Assembly: GCA_016209735.1 (NCBI GenBank)
Contig: JACQVN010000049.1
Location: 1-33,459 of the forward strand
Reading direction: 5' to 3'
From: Candidatus Methylomirabilota bacterium
GTDB lineage: Bacteria; Methylomirabilota; Methylomirabilia; Methylomirabilales; 2-02-FULL-66-22
DNA: 33,459 nt
How positions within the stretch are numbered: the stretch's first letter is position 1; every line of letters begins with the position of its first letter. This document shows positions 1 through 8,254 of the stretch, one piece after another. Both the position numbers and the translations under genes were made by a program. The notes under the pieces were generated by a model. It ran no database searches and was not told the DNA's origin. It was given only the letters and a program-made list of their open reading frames with translations.

Positions 1-70
1 AGAGAGCTCACAATGTGGCAGGGATGGACCAGACGCAGTAGGGTACCGATGTGGTATTTGCTCGGCCCTC

Positions 71-131
71 CGCGCGCGACCAGGCCCCTTTGAGGGGCCA
101 GCGCGCGTAAAGCCCCCGGCTCTGCCGGGGG
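71..131. repeat. Two adjacent REP-like hairpins
   Basis: The first hairpin pairs CGCGCGC (71-77) with GCGCGCG (101-107) and, inside that, GGCCCCT (83-89) with AGGGGCC (93-99). The second pairs CCCCCGGC (113-120) with GCCGGGGG (124-131) around a TCT loop. A further small hairpin, ATCCGCC-GAA-GGCGGAT, lies at 181-197. No gene ends close by, so these look like extragenic palindromes rather than terminators of an identifiable gene. Confidence 0.55.
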
Positions 132-571
132 ATACTTACTTAAAGGGGAGAAGCGGGCACTGACGCCATTGACCGGTTTTATCCGCCGAAGGCGGATCGG
201 TTGTCGGTTTGCATTCCTCCCCCGCGCATCCCCTTGCTTCTCCTCGCGGCTGCGTCCTACACGCCCTTCATTCTTCGTACCGCCGCACTATAACAGGAAA
301 TAGCGGCTGGGGAAAAGCTCAACTGCTCCGCAGAGACTTGGCATTCCGGCAACGAGCTCAGCTGAGGATGGAGGAGCATGGGCCGGGCTCGCCCGCCTTG
401 GATGGAGCAATCAGATTGCGTGAGCTTAGATGCCACATGTCCCCGCTATTATCGACGCGAGCCAGGGAGATCCGCTGGTGACACTGGCTAGTCAGCCGGG
501 AAGTGCGGTCAATGTGGACGCGCGGACAGAGGAAACCGTGCGAGCCATTGGGAGAGATGAAGGATGATCAA

Positions 572-610
572 CCTCCGCTCACCCTGAGCCTGTCGAAGGG
601 GGAGCGGAGG
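572..610. repeat. Dispersed terminator-like hairpin, copy 1
   Basis: CCTCCGCT (572-579) pairs with AGCGGAGG (603-610) around a core containing CCCTGAGCCTGTCGAAGGG. The same design recurs at 2089-2127 and, more diverged, at 16339-16379. In each case a short tail related to TTCGGCAGCC follows or precedes it, so the three are copies of one dispersed repeat family. Confidence 0.65.
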
Positions 611-739
611 CTCTTCGGCAATCCGCCAAGAATTGGAGGCTGAAAAATGGCCAAACAGTCCGGGGCGCCTGTATTCCCCATCGACCTTGAGCCAAATGGG
701 AACGCAGGTCGCTGGGCAGGGCTCCTGGAGGTTTTCCAG

Positions 740-1165
740 GCTTTCCAGCGGTGGCAGCAGAGCCCGGTGAATCAACTCGACGGTTTCCCGGCCAATACCG
801 GTGTCCTGACCATCGCCACGACGAACGACCTGAAAGCGATCGAGCCAGCCCTCGCCGAAAGGCCAAGCAGATTTGACCACATTCTCCGGATGGAGCCCCC
901 GAGGATGCCCGAGCGATAAGAACTTCTGGCGCGGTTCCTGCGAAAGGTGCCGTATCCCCCCGGGTGCCTGGATGAGGTCGCGGCGGGGACCGACGGCCTC
1001 ACCGGCGCTCATCTCCAAGAGGTCGTCCACGCCGCGATCCAACAGGCACTGGAAGGGCAGAGGCTTGCCGAGACGGGGCCGCCCAGCGTGACGGCCGATC
1101 ACCTGCGCGATGCCGTCCGCATCGTTCGTCTACAGCGGCCGGGGACGGCAGGGTTCTACGTATGA
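740..1165 (+). pseudogene. AAA+ ATPase remnant (C-terminal half, broken)
   Basis: The frame reads through the second half of an AAA+ domain. It contains NQLDGF, then VLTIATTND (sensor-1 region), then ALAERPSRFD (arginine-finger region), and after position 920 a lid domain with GLTGAHLQEVVHAAI. An in-frame TAA at 917-919 splits the lid from the core; the codons after it continue the expected sequence (ELLARFL) in the same frame, so this is a nonsense mutation, not a frameshift. The Walker A segment and all upstream sequence are missing, and homology fades before about 740. The family resembles stand-alone bacterial ATPases of the CDC48/FtsH-like AAA group. It is not expected to be functional. 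Confidence 0.75.
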
Positions 1166-1198
1166 GGGCTGTGATACAGGGATCAGGGATCAGGAGTC

Positions 1199-1226
1199 GG
1201 GGGACGGGGGACGGGGGACGGGAGGG
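1199..1226 (+). repeat. G-run tandem repeat, possible G-quadruplex
   Basis: Three units of GGGGGAC in tandem are followed by GGGAGGG, giving at least four G-runs separated by one or two bases. This fits the usual G-quadruplex pattern on the + strand. It sits 34 bases after the end of the AAA+ remnant. Confidence 0.5.
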
Positions 1227-1324
1227 ACGGAATCAGGGCAAAGGGCTCAGAGCCCGCGAAGATACCCCAATCGCGAGTAGCGAGGGAACTCAGGATTCGT
1301 TGGTCAGTCCTTCTCATTCAGTCG

Positions 1325-1370
1325 AAATCCCCCCTCGCCCCCCTTTCGCAAAGGGGGGTTGGGGGGATTT
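1325..1370. repeat. Long intergenic hairpin
   Basis: AAATCCCCCC (1325-1334) pairs with GGGGGGATTT (1361-1370), and inside it CCCCCCTTT (1338-1346) pairs perfectly with AAAGGGGGG (1350-1358). The outer arms resemble the repeat pair at 14311-14408 and 17722-17800. Confidence 0.65.
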
Positions 1371-1456
1371 GGTCGACGGGCAGCGTTGTGTCCAGGCGTG
1401 GGTGAACCATCGCAACACTTGTTACCAGAGGGATTCTTTCTCAGGCTCTCAGGTTA

Positions 1457-1540
1457 GATTCTCGTTAAGGAGAAGCGTTGTGCGGGGATCGAGGCAGATA
1501 GCGTGCTTGACAGGTGAGGGAGGAAGAAGTATGAATCGCC
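1457..1540 (+). promoter_or_regulatory. Promoter-like block, copy 1
   Basis: TTGACA at 1507-1512 and TATGAA at 1530-1535 are 17 bases apart, close to a sigma-70 promoter. The block recurs at 2152-2236 with the same 50-base distance from its left edge to TTGACA; I count about 34 of those 50 positions identical, with the best match next to TTGACA. TATGAA overlaps an ATG at 1531 that follows a GGGAGGA run, so the block could instead be a ribosome binding site with start codon. The two readings exclude each other. Confidence 0.5.
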
Positions 1541-1782
1541 CCGGATCATTGCACATGGTTTTTGCGCTGAGCGCGCAAGAACCAAAACTGAAAGGCATCG
1601 GGGAACCCCTATGGGATTGGTTGGGAGCAAACAACGACCAACCCACAAGGAGCGAACCCCGATGGTTACGCGCGACCGCAGCAGACCTGAATCGCGTGCG
1701 TCAGATCCCCACCACGCGCCTCCTTGATGGGACTGCTCGAAAGGGCCGTGCAAAAAATTCTTTGCACCACCTGGTGGGGTAA
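1531..1782 (+). CDS. Small hypothetical ORF, 83 residues
   Basis: This frame starts MNRPGSLHMVFALS at an ATG with a GGGAGGA run six bases upstream and ends at a TAA. I recognise no domain. It contains two inverted repeats at DNA level (1557-1583, 1596-1664), which is unusual for a real gene. The related block at 2152-2236 also places an ATGAATCGCC start there, but that frame stops after 25 codons. Either this is a small gene whose start region was duplicated, or the block is a promoter and the ORF is accidental. I favour the second reading slightly. Confidence 0.22.
   Translation: MNRPGSLHMVFALSAQEPKLKGIGEPLWDWLGANNDQPTRSEPRWLRATAADLNRVRQIPTTRLLDGTARKGRAKNSLHHLVG
1557..1664 (+). ncRNA. Candidate structured RNA (two inverted repeats)
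   Basis: A compact palindrome at 1557-1583 pairs GGTT with AACC and TTGCGC with GCGCAA. A longer imperfect hairpin at 1596-1664 pairs CATCGGGG with CCCCGATG and, inside, CCCTATGGG with CCCACAAGG and GGTTGG with CCAACC. A transcript from the promoter-like block just upstream would start near 1542 and contain both. No known RNA family is recognised. Confidence 0.25.
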
Positions 1783-2088
1783 ATCGGACGGCGGTGCAAA
1801 ATCCAAGAAGCAGCTGTGCCATGGGGCACTCCGCGGAAGATTTCTGCGAAACCCTGGTGGCCTGGATTCGGCTGTCCCGGAGCGAGCTTCTCGCACAGAT
1901 GAAGACGGGGCCGCTGGCCCCGAAGTTCCGAGCCATGACCACCCTGGTCCAGAGGTATGGGGGCCGCGGCGTGGACCCCATCGCCTGCCGGTGAGCTTTC
2001 TCCATTCTCAAACCGGTTACTGAGAGAGGAATGTCCATGCTTCGACAAGCTCAGCATGAACGGAAATACCTCATGGAGTTCACGCTCT

Positions 2089-2127
2089 CCTCCGCTCACC
2101 CTGAGCCCGTCGAAGGGTGAACGGAGG
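2089..2127. repeat. Dispersed terminator-like hairpin, copy 2
   Basis: CCTCCGCTCACCCT (2089-2102) pairs with AGGGTGAACGGAGG (2114-2127) with one mismatch around an 11-base loop. GTTCTTCAGCAGCC follows, matching the tail of the other family members. It lies about 75 bases upstream of the promoter of the large ATPase gene and could insulate that promoter from upstream transcription. Confidence 0.65.
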
Positions 2128-2151
2128 GTTCTTCAGCAGCCTTGCATGCGC

Positions 2152-2236
2152 GATTCTCGTAAAGAAACGGAACAGCCCGAGGATTCGGGCAGATGGCGTG
2201 CTTGACAAGCGAGGGGGGGAGGAGGTATGAATCGCC
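2152..2236 (+). promoter_or_regulatory. Promoter-like block, copy 2, upstream of the ATPase-HEPN unit
   Basis: TTGACA at 2202-2207 and TATGAA at 2226-2231 are separated by 18 bases. This is the only strong promoter-like sequence I see in the few hundred bases before the ATPase-HEPN pair. It predicts a transcript start near 2238 and a leader of roughly 180 bases before the ATG at 2416. It repeats the block at 1457-1540. Confidence 0.55.
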
Positions 2237-2415
2237 TCGAAACGTTCCACCATGAACCGGGGGGCGGACAGTGCGGCGGAGCCGTCAGGTCATCCGCATC
2301 GTGACGAATACGCACAGCGGGTTTGTCGCCGGATAGAGATGGACTACACTTTTTCCCATCTTCGTCCGACCGCATTCTGGATTCCTCCCCAGCGTCAAGC
2401 GTGGAGGTGGGCCAC

Positions 2416-5400
2416 ATGGCGGGCAGCTCGCTCCAGCCAGATGAGCCATTTTCGGGGTTCGCCCTGAAGTTGGCCGAAGGGCGATGGCGCGAGATCGTTC
2501 GTCGCGCCCTCGAATTCGGTCCGCAGGCGCCCAACCGGACCGGGGAATTCCTCCGCCAAACCCTCCGCAAGTACGTCAGAGTCCCTGGTTATCGCGATCC
2601 CACCCTTGCCTCCACCGCCGTACTGCTCCATCGAACTGTCCGTGCGTGCGGATTCTCAAAGCCGGTTTTCGCCGCTGTGCTCGTCACCTGGCTGAAATCG
2701 CATGCCGAACTGGAGGCAACGCTTCGGGGCTTCCTGCAGAAGCCGGAACGCAACGCATGCGCTGAGGACCTCTTTGATATGGCGTTCGGCCAAGTGGAGC
2801 AGCTTTCCCGGTCTTTGTGCCAGGAGTATCGGGAGTACGGCACCGACGACATTCTCCTGATGCTCTGGTGCATGAAAGGTTTGAGGCAAACGGAAGAGCA
2901 AGGCAGTTGGACCAGCGGAACCGAGCCGGCAATCCAACCATCAGATGTGGACGATCCACACCCAGGGAAGGCACCCGAAGGAGATCTACCAATGACAGCC
3001 GATCAAAAGGCACCGAGGTGGGTGACCTGGCTGGATGAACTACGAGTGCTGCCGCCCGAGGCGCCCGAGTGGGAGAGAATCGGGGAGTTTGTGGAGGCAG
3101 TGCAGGAGCTTGCAGCGGACAAGGACCGAGAAAGGGACGCCGGCAGAGAGCGGCTTCGAATTGCTCTCGCCACCTTCTTCGGGGAGGCAGCCGAGGGAAT
3201 CGGGTACTTCGAAAAGCAGTCCTGCCTATCGTGGTCGGCAGAGGTGTGCCCACCGAACGAGGCCAATGAGAGAGCCGGGCAAATCGATGCGCTCAAGGCG
3301 GCTCTGCTCCGACATGCCAACCTGAGGAAACAAGTCTGCAGGACTGTGGCGGAGGAACGGAACCGGCGTGACGAGATGGCGGGTGTCGAACGCGAGATCG
3401 ATGAGACGTACGAGAATCTCATGGCAGCTTTTTCTGCTCCGGTGGCAAGCGAACCGATAGGGCAGATAACCACACCGCCAATGGTCGAACCATCCCCTGT
3501 CGAGGAGCAAGTACCACCCGAGGCTGATGCTAGTGGAATCCTCCAGGTAACATCGACCGAGGGCTCAGCAGAGACCATACCGGCGGGTGAACGCTTAGCT
3601 GAGTCCGCTCCTCCTGGCCAGCCCGAGGAAACCAGAGAAGAGCTGGCCACGGAAAAGCCAGCCGAGAAGGACTCCCCGACCGCGCCCGGGTCAGAGGCTC
3701 AGGCTGCGGTCATCCTCGAAAGCGAGCAGGCGGCGGGTGCTCACGTGGAAGGGAGATGCGATCCTGAATCGCTGGCTCTCCTGTGGGCCCTTATGAAGGA
3801 GGATGATCTTTCCGGAGCCTACTGGCTGGTCAGGTCCCTCAGAGTACAAGACCAGAATCCGGGTTTCGGAGATTGGCTGCTGGCCACGACACAGGGGGCG
3901 CGGTGGCTGGGCACTTCCCCCGATCTCTTTGTCACCGATCTCCTCGAGCTTGCGACGGAGCATCAGCCGGACACGGCAGTCTCCGAGGAACTGCTGGGGC
4001 TCGCGGCGGCCCTTGCTCCATCACTAGCTGCTTCCGCAAGCGGTCTCGTCGGATGGCTGAAAAGGCCTTCCTGCTGCACCGAGCTCCACCGAATGACGGA
4101 AGCCGTCCGATTCTACGCGAGCTACGGAATTGGCCTGCGGCCGGAGGACCTTCTGGGTGTGTCGGGGGCGGAACGGCGGAACCAGCTCATCCGGGAGGCT
4201 ACTGCCGCCGCCCGGGACTGGCTCGAGTCGGCCCCGCAGAAGAAGACGCAGATGCGCCGCGCGAACGACGTCTGGCTGCGCCTCGTCCGGAATGAGCTGC
4301 AGAAGCTGTTAACCCCTGTAGCCGCAGACCGGCGCGATCAGGCAGAAGAGGTTCGGTCCCTGATTTCTCAGTGGCAGAATCGAGCGGCAATTTTCGAACG
4401 GATCCATGAAGTGGATGGCGAACTGGCCAAGCGCCGGATTCAGCCGATCGTCGGAGCCCCTCGAGACAAGATTGTCCGGGACTTTGTGGAGGGGTGGGAC
4501 CTTGCCCGACACTGGTACGACCTCGTGTGGCGAGAGCAGGAGATCCAGGCCCGCGGGGACTGGCTGTTCGACCGGGTGACGAAGCTACGCGAGGAGCTCC
4601 GGGAGGCCATCCCGGCCGCTGAGCGGGCTCTGGAGGAACTGGTGGCAGACGAGCGGCCTGCGCACATCGCTGCTCCCGCCATCTGCCTCAGGCGCTCGAT
4701 ATGGCAAGTGCGGAAGATCACCGGTCTTTCCGGGGATCTTGAGTACGGAACTGAGCCGTGGGCGTCTCTGGTCAGTGGGGCGGACACCTTGGCGAAGGCC
4801 CTGGCGCGGCGGCTACTCTGGATGCCGGAGTTGGAACTGGAGGACGATTGTCAGCCGACTCCGGCCAGTGTTCCGGGTATCGCGGATGCCCTCCGGATAT
4901 CGGTGAGCGAGGGCCGCACCCTCCTCGCGGCTCACGAAGCCTGGATGCGCAAGGAGGACTACCGGTTCCTCGAGAGCATCCAGTCGATGCTTCCTCCAGC
5001 CGAGAATACGCCAGCGCTGACGGGTCGTGTTCAGGAGGCGCGGGAGGCATCGCGCGGCAAGCTGCGCGAGGAGATGGCGCACACGACCGAGCGGATCGAG
5101 CAGGCAGTGGTGGACGGGGTCATCTTCGACGAGCGATCCGAGTACGATTCGATCGTGGCTGCCATCAATCCGGATCATGTCCTCAATGTCGCGGCACGGC
5201 TTCGGCGTCTCGAGAAGGTCCGAAGCGGGCTCGCCGAAGCTCTGGAAGCCCGGCTGGAGGGGCAGCGACAGCACTGGAGCAGCCTGCAGGAACAACTCAC
5301 CGCATCGAATCTACCAGCAGATATCCGGGAGAAGGTACGGACTCGGATAGATCAGACGATCGCGCGACGGGATACCAGACTGCTGGATGAGTTTCTGGCC

Positions 5401-8253
5401 CAGCTTCGAGAGTCCTTGGAAGGCGGTGCGGAGCTTCCGGCGAGCTGGATCGACCCGCCGCAAGAGCGGGACGTTCTTGAAGAGTACTTGCGCCTGCTGA
5501 GTCCCCTGGAAGAGACGCTGAAGGGTGGACTCAATCTTATCCTCCGGATGCTTAAGCAAGGGGACTGGCCGCCGCCATTGCTTCCCTTCCCCCGCATCAT
5601 GCCAGCACCCAGGATGGCGGAGGCGGCAGGAGCCTTCGAGGCGTGGGGTGAAATGCGGCGGTCACGACCGGGCGTACGCGACATTCTGCACCATATCGAG
5701 ACGCTCCTGCGATACGTCGGATTCAACTTGCCATCCGCTGCGGCTCGGCCCGTGACGCTTCAGGAGGAGGGCCCGGACTGGGTTCACTTCAGGGTCCGCA
5801 TGACCGACGGCCGACTCTCTCCGGTACCGCAGTTCGGGTCGCAAGCGGGCGGCCAGTATGACGTGGTTTCGGTTTGGGAACGGCCGGGTGTCGATACCAT
5901 TCGCTCCTGGCTGCAGGAGCTGCGGCTGGATGATCGCCCCGTCCTGCTCGTCTATCTTGCCCGGCTCAGCGCACCGCAACGGCGCAATCTGACCCGGATG
6001 TTCCGCCGCGGCGAGATGTCGGTGCTGACGCTGGACGAGACACTGTTGCTCTTGCTTTCCGCAGAACGCGACGCTCGCCTGCCAGTTTTCATGCGGTGCG
6101 CCCTGCCCTACGCGCTCGTGAACCCCTTTACACCATTCCAGGCAGGGGACGTGCCGCGCGAAATGTTCTTCGGCCGCGATGGCATGGTCCGCGAGCTGCA
6201 CCGCGCCGAGGGAAGCTGTCTCGTTTATGGCGGGCGCCAACTGGGGAAGTCGGCGCTCCTCAGGCAGGTGCAGCGGGAATTTCACAACCCGACCCTTGAG
6301 CGGTACTGCTGCCTCATCGACATCAAGCTGGTGGGCGACCCTCAAGCCGGTCAGGACACGGAGGTGCTGTGGAGGAGGCTCCGGGACGCCTTGCGGGAAA
6401 CGGGCGTCCTGTCAAGCAAGACGACCGCCGATCGCCCGAAGGGAATCGACCGCGCGATTCGGGACGCATTGACTGTCGCGCCGAATCGCCGCATGCTGGT
6501 GCTCTTCGATGAGGCGGACAACTTCCTGGATGCCGACGCGAAGCAAAACTTCAAGGTGGTAACCGGCCTGCGGAATCTCATGAGCTGGAGCGGCCGTCGC
6601 TTCAAGGTGGTCTTCGCTGGCCTTCACAACGTGCAGCGGTTTCAAGGGATTCCGAATCAACCGTTGGCGCACTTCGGCAGACCGCTGCTCGTCGGCCCCC
6701 TAGAGGCCGATGCAGCCTACCGGCTAGTCCGGGAGCCGCTCCAAGACCTCGGGTACCGGTTCGACGACACCGGGACCGTGCTGCGCATCCTTTCGTACAC
6801 CAACTACCACCCGGGGCTCATCCAGCTCTTTTGCCAGATGCTCCTCAAGAGGCTCCAGCAGCGGGGGATGGGAGAGAGCCCGCCCTACCCGATCCATCAG
6901 GCAGACGTAGAAGCGATCTATCGCGATCAGGTGGTGCGCGAGAGCATCCGGGAGCGCCTCGACTGGACCCTCGCACTCGATCCTCGTTACCAGGCGGTGG
7001 CCTGGACAATGATCGTCGATCAGATGCAGGCGCGAGATGGCTACGCGAAGGCCTATGCGGCGGGCGAGCTTCTCGGGCAGGTCCGGGGATGGTGGACGGC
7101 TGGATTCGGGGCCATGAGCTCGGATGACCTGCGAGGATGGCTAGACGAGATGTGCGGCCTGGGCATCCTCATTCGAAACACCGACGGGCACTACCGCCTT
7201 AGAAGCCCAAACTTGGTCCGACTCATGGGACGCGATGAGGACATTGCGAACCGGCTGCTGGAACTCTCCGAGCGGCAGCCGCCTGCGGTGTTCGAGGCCG
7301 ACAGCCACCACGCACCGCTCGACGAGCTCGGAATTCGCTACAGCCCTCTCACCCACGCGCAAGAGCGGAGGTTGGCTCCTCCGCAATACGGAGTCGACCT
7401 CGTCTTTGCTTCTCCCGCACTCGGCCTGGCCGGTATCGCCGATGCACTTGCCCGCTTTCTACCGGCCGAAGCGCAGGAGGGTGAGCCGTCGGCGTGCACG
7501 GAGATTCCGGTGGACCGGAAGGACGCCGGACAAGTAAGGGGGTGGCTCCGGACTCACCTTCGAGAGTCCCGCAGCGAGGGAGGCCAAGTCGTCTATCAGC
7601 ACGTCACCGGGAGAGCCATCGGGGTCTCCGAGCGGGTCGACGCTGCAATTCAGTTCTGTCAGGAACGCATGCGTGCGGGCCGGCAATGGATGCGGGTCGC
7701 GTTCCTCTTTGACCCACTTGCGACATGGGAGTGGCTCTCCTCGCTTCGGACGCTTCGCGAGAAAGTGGAGAGCAGGGTGGACGCGGCCGTGTCCCCGAAG
7801 CGCTGGAACAGGATGGGAATCCGCCAGCGGCTGGAGCAGCAGCAGAAACTTTCGCCCGAGGAGGTGCTGTCGCTGGTTCTCAAGGTAACGGGGGGCTGGC
7901 CGTGGCTATTGGATCTTCTGTTCGACCGTGCGCGCGGGACCGACGACATACGGCCAGCCGCTGCTGCCCTGGAGCAAGAGTTGGCTGATCCGCAGGGCAA
8001 TATCGTCGGCGAGTTCCGCGCGAGCCTGGGGATGGGCGCTCTAGATCCCGCCCTTCATGTATTGAGGACGGTTGGCACATTCGGTGAAGTGGCAGAGGTT
8101 GACATCGCGCCAGACCTGATCGAGGGGGGCGCCGCATTGACACAGGACGAGTGCGGAGCCGCCCTGGAATTCCTCATCCGAATGGGATGCGTGGAGCGGC
8201 GGGAGAGCGGAATGCTGGTCGCCGATCCGCTCGTTGTCCGCCTCCTCGCCTAG
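2416..8253 (+). CDS. Giant STAND-like P-loop ATPase, 1945 residues
   Basis: The ATG at 2416 follows GGAGGT (2403-2408) at 7 bases, so I prefer it to an in-frame TTG at 2323. The first 350 residues are mostly helical, followed by an acidic, proline-rich linker (about 350-445), then a long helical region to about 1110. A short alpha/beta region precedes a P-loop ATPase: FFGRDGM entry motif, Walker A GGRQLGKS (1272-1279), Walker B LVLFDEAD (1361-1368), sensor-like VVFAGLHN (near 1400) and TNYHPGLIQL (from 1462). The entry motif and GGRQLGKS pattern fit STAND/archaeal-type ATPases of bacterial conflict systems. Residues 1655-1850 look like a second, degenerate ATPase module, and the end resembles a winged helix. 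The stop lies one base before the HEPN-motif gene, implying translational coupling. I infer a sensor and switch role. No named family is assigned. Confidence 0.85.
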   Translation: MAGSSLQPDEPFSGFALKLAEGRWREIVRRALEFGPQAPNRTGEFLRQTLRKYVRVPGYRDPTLASTAVLLHRTVRACGFSKPVFAAVLVTWLKSHAELEATLRGFLQKPERNACAEDLFDMAFGQVEQLSRSLCQEYREYGTDDILLMLWCMKGLRQTEEQGSWTSGTEPAIQPSDVDDPHPGKAPEGDLPMTADQKAPRWVTWLDELRVLPPEAPEWERIGEFVEAVQELAADKDRERDAGRERLRIALATFFGEAAEGIGYFEKQSCLSWSAEVCPPNEANERAGQIDALKAALLRHANLRKQVCRTVAEERNRRDEMAGVEREIDETYENLMAAFSAPVASEPIGQITTPPMVEPSPVEEQVPPEADASGILQVTSTEGSAETIPAGERLAESAPPGQPEETREELATEKPAEKDSPTAPGSEAQAAVILESEQAAGAHVEGRCDPESLALLWALMKEDDLSGAYWLVRSLRVQDQNPGFGDWLLATTQGARWLGTSPDLFVTDLLELATEHQPDTAVSEELLGLAAALAPSLAASASGLVGWLKRPSCCTELHRMTEAVRFYASYGIGLRPEDLLGVSGAERRNQLIREATAAARDWLESAPQKKTQMRRANDVWLRLVRNELQKLLTPVAADRRDQAEEVRSLISQWQNRAAIFERIHEVDGELAKRRIQPIVGAPRDKIVRDFVEGWDLARHWYDLVWREQEIQARGDWLFDRVTKLREELREAIPAAERALEELVADERPAHIAAPAICLRRSIWQVRKITGLSGDLEYGTEPWASLVSGADTLAKALARRLLWMPELELEDDCQPTPASVPGIADALRISVSEGRTLLAAHEAWMRKEDYRFLESIQSMLPPAENTPALTGRVQEAREASRGKLREEMAHTTERIEQAVVDGVIFDERSEYDSIVAAINPDHVLNVAARLRRLEKVRSGLAEALEARLEGQRQHWSSLQEQLTASNLPADIREKVRTRIDQTIARRDTRLLDEFLAQLRESLEGGAELPASWIDPPQERDVLEEYLRLLSPLEETLKGGLNLILRMLKQGDWPPPLLPFPRIMPAPRMAEAAGAFEAWGEMRRSRPGVRDILHHIETLLRYVGFNLPSAAARPVTLQEEGPDWVHFRVRMTDGRLSPVPQFGSQAGGQYDVVSVWERPGVDTIRSWLQELRLDDRPVLLVYLARLSAPQRRNLTRMFRRGEMSVLTLDETLLLLLSAERDARLPVFMRCALPYALVNPFTPFQAGDVPREMFFGRDGMVRELHRAEGSCLVYGGRQLGKSALLRQVQREFHNPTLERYCCLIDIKLVGDPQAGQDTEVLWRRLRDALRETGVLSSKTTADRPKGIDRAIRDALTVAPNRRMLVLFDEADNFLDADAKQNFKVVTGLRNLMSWSGRRFKVVFAGLHNVQRFQGIPNQPLAHFGRPLLVGPLEADAAYRLVREPLQDLGYRFDDTGTVLRILSYTNYHPGLIQLFCQMLLKRLQQRGMGESPPYPIHQADVEAIYRDQVVRESIRERLDWTLALDPRYQAVAWTMIVDQMQARDGYAKAYAAGELLGQVRGWWTAGFGAMSSDDLRGWLDEMCGLGILIRNTDGHYRLRSPNLVRLMGRDEDIANRLLELSERQPPAVFEADSHHAPLDELGIRYSPLTHAQERRLAPPQYGVDLVFASPALGLAGIADALARFLPAEAQEGEPSACTEIPVDRKDAGQVRGWLRTHLRESRSEGGQVVYQHVTGRAIGVSERVDAAIQFCQERMRAGRQWMRVAFLFDPLATWEWLSSLRTLREKVESRVDAAVSPKRWNRMGIRQRLEQQQKLSPEEVLSLVLKVTGGWPWLLDLLFDRARGTDDIRPAAAALEQELADPQGNIVGEFRASLGMGALDPALHVLRTVGTFGEVAEVDIAPDLIEGGAALTQDECGAALEFLIRMGCVERRESGMLVADPLVVRLLA

Positions 8254-8254
8254 C

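Larger units (their letters stand above)
1..646. other. Gene-poor left edge with palindromic repeats
   Basis: I see no convincing gene here. The stretch holds several hairpins, listed separately. An open frame at 209-481 contains a Walker-A-like string (GNSGWGKAQL), but the rest of the frame has no family pattern and it ends well before the AAA+ remnant downstream. The content suggests degraded intergenic or mobile DNA at the edge of an accessory island. Confidence 0.5.
1166..2201. other. Repeat-rich spacer upstream of the ATPase-HEPN unit
   Basis: About 1 kb without a recognisable gene. It holds a G-rich tandem array (1199-1226), a long perfect hairpin (1325-1370), one copy of a promoter-like block (1457-1540), two further inverted repeats (1557-1583, 1596-1664) and a terminator-like hairpin (2089-2127). 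A short open frame at 1794-1994 (from the internal ATG, MGHSAEDFCETLVAWI...) has protein-like composition but no family I recognise and no clear ribosome binding site. Confidence 0.5.

Noticed and set aside
209-481. Open frame with a Walker-A-like string GNSGWGKAQL in the same frame as the AAA+ remnant
   Set aside because: Several stops separate it from the remnant, the threonine/serine after GK is missing, and flanking residues do not follow the AAA+ pattern.
1596-1664. Integron attC-like site
   Set aside because: The hairpin lacks the GTTRRRY/RYYYAAC end boxes and there is no integrase or cassette array.
1794-1994. 66-residue ORF containing MGHSAEDFCETLVAWI
   Set aside because: Composition is protein-like, but there is no recognised family or ribosome binding site, and it lies among repeats.
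2323-2415. TTG start 31 codons upstream for the giant ATPase
   Set aside because: The ATG at 2416 has GGAGGT seven bases upstream; the TTG has no ribosome binding site and the extra residues look like translated leader.
5749-6090. PD-(D/E)xK-like nuclease in the alpha/beta region before the ATPase (QYDVVSVWER)
   Set aside because: A D...E pairing can be forced, but the motif Lys is Arg and no further catalytic residues align; too weak to call.
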